This document shows positions 5,488-9,269 of a stretch of DNA of 9,269 bases, piece by piece (the stretch's first letter is position 1; each line of letters starts with the position of its first letter). The notes below the pieces were generated by a model. It was given only the letters and a program-made list of their open reading frames with translations, searched no databases and was not told the origin of the DNA. A program made the position numbers and the translations under genes. The DNA comes from JAEDES01 sp964470055 (lineage in GTDB: Bacteria > Bacillota_I > Bacilli_A > RF39 > UBA660). The DNA is taken from NCBI GenBank assembly GCA_964470055.1, contig CAYXZZ010000051.1, forward strand, positions 1 through 9,269, written 5' to 3'.

Positions 5488-7146
5488 TTAGAAATACCAA
5501 GATGATAATAGTTTGAGATTATCGATATAGGTGTTGCTGCTTGGAATTCCTGATATAACTGGAAAATAAATGATAAAGAATATAACCACTAACACTAAGT
5601 AGATTGGCATTATATATTTATTCTTTGTTTTTTCTTCTAGTCCTTTAATAAATGTTGTTACTGCTAACATGATGAATGGTAAAACCGGGAAGTAATGGTA
5701 TAAAAACATTACACGACCAATGAAAATATATGGTAGCCATAGTGATAATATTGTAATTAATATCCAATATGATGTTTTATCTTTTTTCTTTATAATCATG
5801 TAAATTAAATATGGTAGAGAAATTATTCCCATCCACCAGATAACAATGTTGCCAAGACCAGTTATTGTACCGTGGGTTGTTGTTGAAGTTTCATTCGTAT
5901 AATACCAAACAGGTTTATATGATAATGGCCAAGTGTACCATTTTGATGAGAAGAAATGTGGTTCTTCTAGTTTGGAATGGTAAGTGTATATGGCCTCAGT
6001 TTGAGTAATTATGTCTTTGGGGCTGTCGGTGTAGGTAACCTGATTATCTGGATATATTAAGTAGACTGTGATATAGAAAATGAGAGGAATAAAAACAAAG
6101 AAAGCAAAACCTTTTAATATGGTCGGAAGAATTTTTCTTTTGTTTTTAAATAGATTGGTAAAGTAAAGAATTGCTAAGGCTAGACCTCCTAAAAAGCCCG
6201 TCCATTTTACGCAGATTGATAAGCCAAAAAATATTCCTGAAAGTAATAAGTCGTGTTTTGACTCTTTATTTGTTAGATATCTATACATAAAATATAAGGA
6301 TAACATAATAAATAGAACTAAGAAACTATCGACTGTTCCCATCCTGGTATGGGCAAAATGAAATGTATCAAAGAACATCAGAAGGCTAGCAAAGATTGAC
6401 CACTTTCTTGTTTTAATTAGAAGTTTTCCAAATAAGTACATAACGAAAACCATTAAAATACCGGCAATATTTCCCATTAATCGATAATAAAATGGAGCCA
6501 TAGTATCAAAGAGAATGACAGGCAATGCTTGAAGCATTTTGCCTAGTGGTGGATGAACCCATTCATAGGCTTCTATCCCCTCTTTGTAATCATATGCTGT
6601 TCTTGCAAAATAAATTTCATCAAAATAACTAGAGTTTAAGTAACTTATTTTTTCTGGAACTATGTCTTGTTCATCGGTTAAATTGGTCGTTATAGTATTG
6701 TAGGAAGAATTGACTGTTGCTGTAAGAAGTTCTTTTGAATTGTTGTAAAAGGCTATTTCTCCAAGGGAAGATTTTTGACTTAGTGATACTAGTTTTAAAT
6801 ATTTTATATGTTGCCCTATTCTTTCATCATTCCAAGCAAAGGCACCATTTCCTTTTAATGTTGTTAGATATGTGTAATTTAGATTATCATTTGAAGTATA
6901 AATGGCATATTCTCCATTTTCATCACCGTTAAAAAATTTTATTCTAATGATATCAGTTGATTCTTGGAATTCAAAAGTTATGGCCTCATCATCTTGAAAT
7001 TGGTAAAAACTCTGTGGATTTTTAAATGAACCGAGATTAATGAATGATAAAACAGTATATAATAATACAATTATTCCAATTATTAGGAAATCAATTTTAG
7101 TCATTTTCTGATTTTTTTCATTAAGAATTTTAGTTAGTTTTTTCAT
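5488..7146 (-). CDS. PMT-family (GT39) protein O-mannosyltransferase with discoidin-like insert
   Basis: This polytopic membrane glycosyltransferase (552 aa) should move a sugar, typically mannose, from a lipid carrier to Ser/Thr of exported proteins on the outer face of the membrane. TM1 is at about 18-38. The first external loop normally carries the acidic catalytic pair, seen here as F175-D176-E177, followed by HPPLGK (198-203). Other PMT hallmarks are D260...R268...D273, the KWYTWPLSYKPVWYY segment (402-416) and YHYFPVLPF (483-491). Roughly ten or more TM helices follow. Residues 44-135 form a beta-rich stretch resembling F5/8 type C (discoidin) modules, placed between TM1 and the catalytic motif. 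In-frame codons extend 29 residues upstream, but ATG 7144-7146 has AAAGAGG 8 bases before it and a promoter just upstream. The sugar and acceptors are unproven; the Ser/Thr-rich proteins encoded downstream are natural candidates. Confidence 0.88.
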   Translation of the reverse strand: MKKLTKILNEKNQKMTKIDFLIIGIIVLLYTVLSFINLGSFKNPQSFYQFQDDEAITFEFQESTDIIRIKFFNGDENGEYAIYTSNDNLNYTYLTTLKGNGAFAWNDERIGQHIKYLKLVSLSQKSSLGEIAFYNNSKELLTATVNSSYNTITTNLTDEQDIVPEKISYLNSSYFDEIYFARTAYDYKEGIEAYEWVHPPLGKMLQALPVILFDTMAPFYYRLMGNIAGILMVFVMYLFGKLLIKTRKWSIFASLLMFFDTFHFAHTRMGTVDSFLVLFIMLSLYFMYRYLTNKESKHDLLLSGIFFGLSICVKWTGFLGGLALAILYFTNLFKNKRKILPTILKGFAFFVFIPLIFYITVYLIYPDNQVTYTDSPKDIITQTEAIYTYHSKLEEPHFFSSKWYTWPLSYKPVWYYTNETSTTTHGTITGLGNIVIWWMGIISLPYLIYMIIKKKDKTSYWILITILSLWLPYIFIGRVMFLYHYFPVLPFIMLAVTTFIKGLEEKTKNKYIMPIYLVLVVIFFIIYFPVISGIPSSNTYIDNLKLLSSWYF

Positions 7147-7154
7147 ATTACATG

Positions 7155-7161
7155 CCTCTTT
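7155..7161 (-). promoter_or_regulatory. Ribosome binding site that fixes the mannosyltransferase start
   Basis: AAAGAGG stands 8 bases before ATG 7144-7146. The intervening ATG at 7151-7153 is followed at once by TAA and cannot be the start. The frame also stays open upstream to 7233, but that part overlaps the -10 element and would be untranslated. Confidence 0.65.
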
Positions 7162-7171
7162 TTGCATATTA

Positions 7172-7180
7172 AGTATATCA
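7172..7180 (-). promoter_or_regulatory. Extended -10 promoter of the mannosyltransferase gene
   Basis: TGA-TATACT on the minus strand matches an extended -10 at all but one position. The -35 region is poor. A start near 7165 gives a leader of about 20 bases carrying the AAAGAGG site. Confidence 0.5.
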
Positions 7181-7230
7181 TAGTTTATTAAAGATATAAC
7201 TTTTTTTATTCTTCTTAAAAAGATTATCAA

Positions 7231-7263
7231 CAAAAAAACTAAGAGTTGTGCTTAGTTTTTTTG
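7231..7263 (-). terminator. Intrinsic terminator overlapping the end of the upstream membrane-protein gene
   Basis: This is a perfect 13-bp stem (7231-7243 with 7251-7263) and a 7-base loop, with an A-tract before and seven T's after it on the minus strand. The 5' arm and loop are coding, and the stop codon TAG (7239-7241) lies in the 3' arm. The last codons of the protein are therefore dictated by the terminator. Confidence 0.85.
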
Positions 7264-8108
7264 TTATGGTTTGTTTTTCTTAGATTCATTAACATATATA
7301 TGGCAATACCGATTGTTGCAATTGATACCACGGTGCCGCTTATCATATTAAGAATATCTAAACTTCCCGTCTCACCAAATTCATTTATCATTGCGATTTG
7401 TAAAATAAACATAGACATTATTGCGGCAACTAGATTTATTGATTTAGCGGCAGATATTAGTGGAGTATGATTTCTTTGATATCTGATAACTTCAATAATT
7501 GCAGTAATTAAAATGTAAAATGTGTAGCCGGCTTGGACAAAAATCATATAACCAGGATACACTGCACTTTCACCCCCTCTAATCATTAAAATAATCATTC
7601 CAACCATGGCTATATTTAATAAAAATATTAATATCCCTGTATTTCTGTATTGAGTAAGTTGTTTTTTTATGTCGGAATTTTTTATTATGTGGCTTGTAAG
7701 TGATAATTTCATCATACCGAGAATTAAATAATATACTCCGGTTGCTGCAAACCAAGTAGACTTATAGATGATTCCTGTTGCGAATTTAAAAATACCATAA
7801 ATCATATTAAAAAATGTTCCGGAAAATAAATTGATTTTATTTTTTAGGTCTTTGTCTGTTATTAATCTGTTAGTGTATTTGTGGTCATGTAATTTTTTAT
7901 TTATCCAGTTTACTAAATTGATGCTTCTCATAACAGTAATTGTTAAAGCATAAGCAGATAAAAGATAAGATATATAGGCAAACCAATGATTTTCTAATCC
8001 TAATACAAATACTGATGTAACACTTCCAAATCCAATAATAAACAATAAAATGAAAACAACGATGTTTGGATATAACAATTTTAAACTAATTTCTTTGAAC
8101 GTTTTCAT
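7239..8108 (-). CDS. Polytopic integral membrane protein of unknown function (289 aa)
   Basis: I see about eight hydrophobic helices (near residues 16-36, 43-64, 97-116, 118-138, 156-175, 186-207, 219-240 and 256-279) joined by short charged loops, with a Lys/Asn/His-rich C-terminus. No transporter or enzyme signature is recognisable. Recurrent features include GVYYLILGMMKLSL, YPGYMIFVQAGYTFY and SAAKSINLVAAIMSMFILQ. This style resembles an uncharacterised Firmicute membrane-protein family, but I cannot name it. The start has a textbook ribosome site, AAAGGAG, 7 bases before ATG 8106-8108. The gene appears to be a single transcription unit: its own terminator overlaps its 3' end, and a promoter and repeat region lies upstream. 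Confidence 0.85.
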   Translation of the reverse strand: MKTFKEISLKLLYPNIVVFILLFIIGFGSVTSVFVLGLENHWFAYISYLLSAYALTITVMRSINLVNWINKKLHDHKYTNRLITDKDLKNKINLFSGTFFNMIYGIFKFATGIIYKSTWFAATGVYYLILGMMKLSLTSHIIKNSDIKKQLTQYRNTGILIFLLNIAMVGMIILMIRGGESAVYPGYMIFVQAGYTFYILITAIIEVIRYQRNHTPLISAAKSINLVAAIMSMFILQIAMINEFGETGSLDILNMISGTVVSIATIGIAIYMLMNLRKTNHNKKTKHNS

Positions 8109-8129
8109 TTTGAAACTCCTTTGGGGATC

Positions 8130-8175
8130 AATAGAATATTTTTTACTAGTATTCTATTTACAAGTTAATATTCTA
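8130..8175. repeat. Three TAGAATA/TATTCTA heptamers upstream of the membrane-protein gene
   Basis: TAGAATA occurs at 8132-8138, and its reverse complement TATTCTA at 8150-8156 and 8169-8175, with starts 18 and 19 bases apart. The first two belong to a perfect 9-bp inverted repeat (8130-8138 with 8150-8158, 11-base loop). They could be operator half-sites or a leader hairpin between promoter and ribosome site. The heptamer also resembles a -10 box, so chance or promoter duplication remains possible. Confidence 0.45.
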
Positions 8176-8201
8176 ACATTTTCACTACAATTAATATAGC
8201 A
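8170..8201 (-). promoter_or_regulatory. Candidate promoters of the 289-aa membrane-protein gene
   Basis: Two extended -10 elements lie on the minus strand: TGC-TATATT (8193-8201) and TGT-TAGAAT (8170-8178). Neither has a good -35. They would give leaders of about 78 or 55 bases that include the inverted repeat at 8130-8158. I cannot tell which one is used. Confidence 0.4.
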
Positions 8202-8285
8202 TATAAAAATTAATAAGTTTTACTAATTTTACATTAATGGGGGTATATATTTTCATAAATTCGGCTAATAACTTTTTCCAACCTT

Positions 8286-8555
8286 TTAATTTAGATTTTT
8301 CAAATCCATTTCTATTGATTTATTCATTGTATCTAAAATATCTTTTTTCATATCTTTAATACAATCCATATTATATATCCAAGCGTCACATTCAAAATGA
8401 TGTGTCAGTGAATGATAATCTAGATTAGTTGTACCACAAGTTGCGAACATATCATCACATACAAATTCTTTGGCATGAACAAACCCAGATTCATATTCAT
8501 ATATCTTCACACCATCTTTAACAAGATTATAATATATACATAAAAGTTCCAACAA
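8286..8555 (-). pseudogene. C-terminal fragment of cardiolipin synthase with intact second HKD motif
   Basis: The frame reads YYNLVKDGVKIYEYESGF, then HAKEFVCDDMFATCGTTN (8424-8477). This is a complete H-x-K-x4-D-x6-G-T-x-N motif, followed by LDYHSLTHHFECDAWIY, which is typical of the end of the enzyme. Only a TTG could start this frame, and it lies on the deletion joint with no ribosome site, so independent translation is unlikely. The frame stops at 8286, before the expected C-terminus. Confidence 0.8.
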
Positions 8556-8783
8556 TAGGCATTAACAAAATAAGAATTATCCAAGGTAATTTAAACTCTA
8601 TATTTTCATCTTTATTGATAATATATAAAAAGACAAAAAAGTAAAAAGGCTTAGATAAAATAGGAATTGGAAGAAAATATTTATATAACAATAAATAACT
8701 GACATAAGTTCTACAAATACTAACACTATACAAAATGCGGATATAAGAAATCTAGACTTAATAACATTTATAAACTTTTTCAT
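8527..8783 (-). pseudogene. N-terminal fragment of cardiolipin synthase, split by a frameshift
   Basis: ATG 8781-8783 begins MKKFINVIKSRFLIS and the first hydrophobic helices, and this frame ends at 8598. The second helix and the PLDc_N hallmark YIINKDENIEFKLPWIILI, followed by LLMPIVG, continue in a neighbouring frame that ends at 8527. The switch falls in the T-rich stretch at about 8627-8647 (plus-strand A runs), consistent with a one-base slip. A weak AGAAG ribosome site lies about 10 bases before the ATG. Confidence 0.75.
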
Positions 8784-8801
8784 AAATTATCGCTTCTTTT
8801 T

Positions 8802-8807
8802 ATTATA
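8802..8807 (-). promoter_or_regulatory. Possible -10 box of the decayed cardiolipin synthase gene
   Basis: TATAAT on the minus strand lies about 19 bases before the old start codon, with no convincing -35. The rest of the 8784-8923 gap is AT-rich. It has a short ATAAAG-AAAA-CTTTAT hairpin near 8887-8902 without a clean T tract, so I see no good terminator for the gene to the right. Confidence 0.3.
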
Positions 8808-8923
8808 GTTTTACATTCATCAATAAAAAATCTAGATAAAAAGTAACTCATAATACCCTGTTTTGTAAAAGATAAAAGTTGGGAATAAAGTTTTCTTTAT
8901 ATTCTAGATTTTAATTTTAGTAA

Positions 8924-9269
8924 TTATTTTTTATTGCCTTTAATATATGCATAAATTGGATAATTTAAGACACAAATAATAAGACCTACAATTCCAGTTA
9001 CAATACCAACCAACATATTTGAAGTAGTTGTTTCTCCTACCATAACTCTACTCATTCCAAATCCCATAATCAAAGAACCTATAACTCCAATTACCCAAGT
9101 TAATATGATTCCCCAATTAATTGGTCCATGAGCTTTTCTAGGATGTTCTTTTCTGTAAATTGGTATGATACATAACAATACAATAAATCCAATGATTGTG
9201 ACTACTACACCTGGAGTAAATAAATTCCATTCAGGTAATAAGCACATACACATACCAATAGCAAATATT
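8924..9269 (-). CDS. Small multi-TM membrane protein, 5' end outside the window (unknown function)
   Basis: The frame stays open to the right edge (reading I-F-A-I-G before MCMCLLPEW), so the true start probably lies beyond 9269 and the visible part is about 114 residues. Counting from the ATG at 9251-9253, hydrophobic segments lie at about 13-32, 47-68 and 77-101, and the end of another leads in from the edge, giving about four TM helices. Conserved-looking loop features are IYRKEHPRKAHG between two helices and FGMSRVMVGE before the last. The C-terminus is YIKGNKK, probably cytoplasmic. I recognise the general type, a small uncharacterised Firmicute membrane protein, but no function. No clear terminator follows. 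Confidence 0.75.
   Translation of the reverse strand, partial: IFAIGMCMCLLPEWNLFTPGVVVTIIGFIVLLCIIPIYRKEHPRKAHGPINWGIILTWVIGVIGSLIMGFGMSRVMVGETTTSNMLVGIVTGIVGLIICVLNYPIYAYIKGNKK

Larger units (their letters stand above)
8229..8783 (-). pseudogene. cls: Decayed cardiolipin synthase gene (phospholipase D superfamily)
   Basis: Pieces of one bacterial cardiolipin synthase lie in order but in different frames. They are the N-terminal membrane helices and PLDc_N segment (8527-8783), then the C-terminal second HKD domain (8286-8555), then a possible tail reading GWKKLLAEFMKIYTPIN and ending as PPLM-stop in yet another frame (8229). An intact enzyme is about 480-510 aa; roughly 300 residues, including the first HKD motif, are gone. 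The deletion joint lies near 8526-8540, in TATATATTATAAT. Frame changes fall at homopolymer runs: T/A runs near 8635-8647, the five-base run 8296-8300 and the G run 8239-8243. An active enzyme needs both HKD motifs, so this locus should not make cardiolipin. The tail assignment is the least sure part. Confidence 0.85.

Noticed and set aside
7246..7470. Plus-strand open frame at the end of the 289-aa membrane-protein gene
   Set aside because: It is antisense to TM-helix codons, which naturally give a hydrophobic shadow product. It also begins inside the terminator hairpin.
8751..8908. Three TCTAGA sites (8751, 8831, 8903), two with flanking A/T matches, as possible mobile-element ends
   Set aside because: The hexamer is its own reverse complement and the flanks are plain A/T runs. 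No transposase, target duplication or longer terminal repeat is present.

Overview
The window is AT-rich, and every gene I can support reads on the minus strand, so gene order runs from high to low coordinates. It suggests a low-GC Firmicute-type bacterium, plausibly an uncultured gut member of the Bacilli or Mollicutes-related groups. The signs are SigA-type promoters (TTGACA, often TGn-TATAAT), strong purine-rich Shine-Dalgarno sites, A/T-rich intrinsic terminators and a Ser/Thr/Pro-rich surface proteome. Trp is read from TGG and long frames stay open, so the standard bacterial code fits better than the Mycoplasma code. The lineage is inferred from style only.

Layout from the right edge: a partial small multi-TM protein (8924..9269, start outside the window). 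Next is a decayed cardiolipin synthase gene (8229..8783) that keeps the N-terminal membrane region and the second HKD motif but has lost the middle and carries several frameshifts. Then comes a polytopic membrane protein of unknown function (7239..8108), whose terminator is built partly from its own last codons. Next is a PMT-family (GT39) protein O-mannosyltransferase with a discoidin-like domain after its first TM helix (5488..7146). It is followed by a two-gene unit with its own extended -10 promoter: a PfkB-family sugar kinase (4499..5404) overlapping a stand-alone Smr-domain protein (4255..4515).

A near-consensus promoter (4230..4258) overlaps the smr stop codon. It drives a two-gene operon of large membrane-anchored surface proteins: a 476-aa Cys-rich protein with a thrombospondin-like Trp ladder (2766..4196), then an 842-aa protein (222..2750). 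The 842-aa protein has a Pro/Thr/Val linker on the cytoplasmic side, one TM helix and a long extracellular part ending in Thr-rich, coiled-coil and acidic stretches. A bidirectional terminator (194..217) closes this operon. The leftmost 193 bases hold no clear gene, only a weak candidate for a plus-strand small RNA.

The most interesting reading is functional: an O-mannosyltransferase sits two transcription units upstream of two Ser/Thr-rich surface proteins of no recognised family. They may form an enzyme/substrate set for a surface glycoprotein layer. This link is inferred from proximity and composition, not shown by the sequence.
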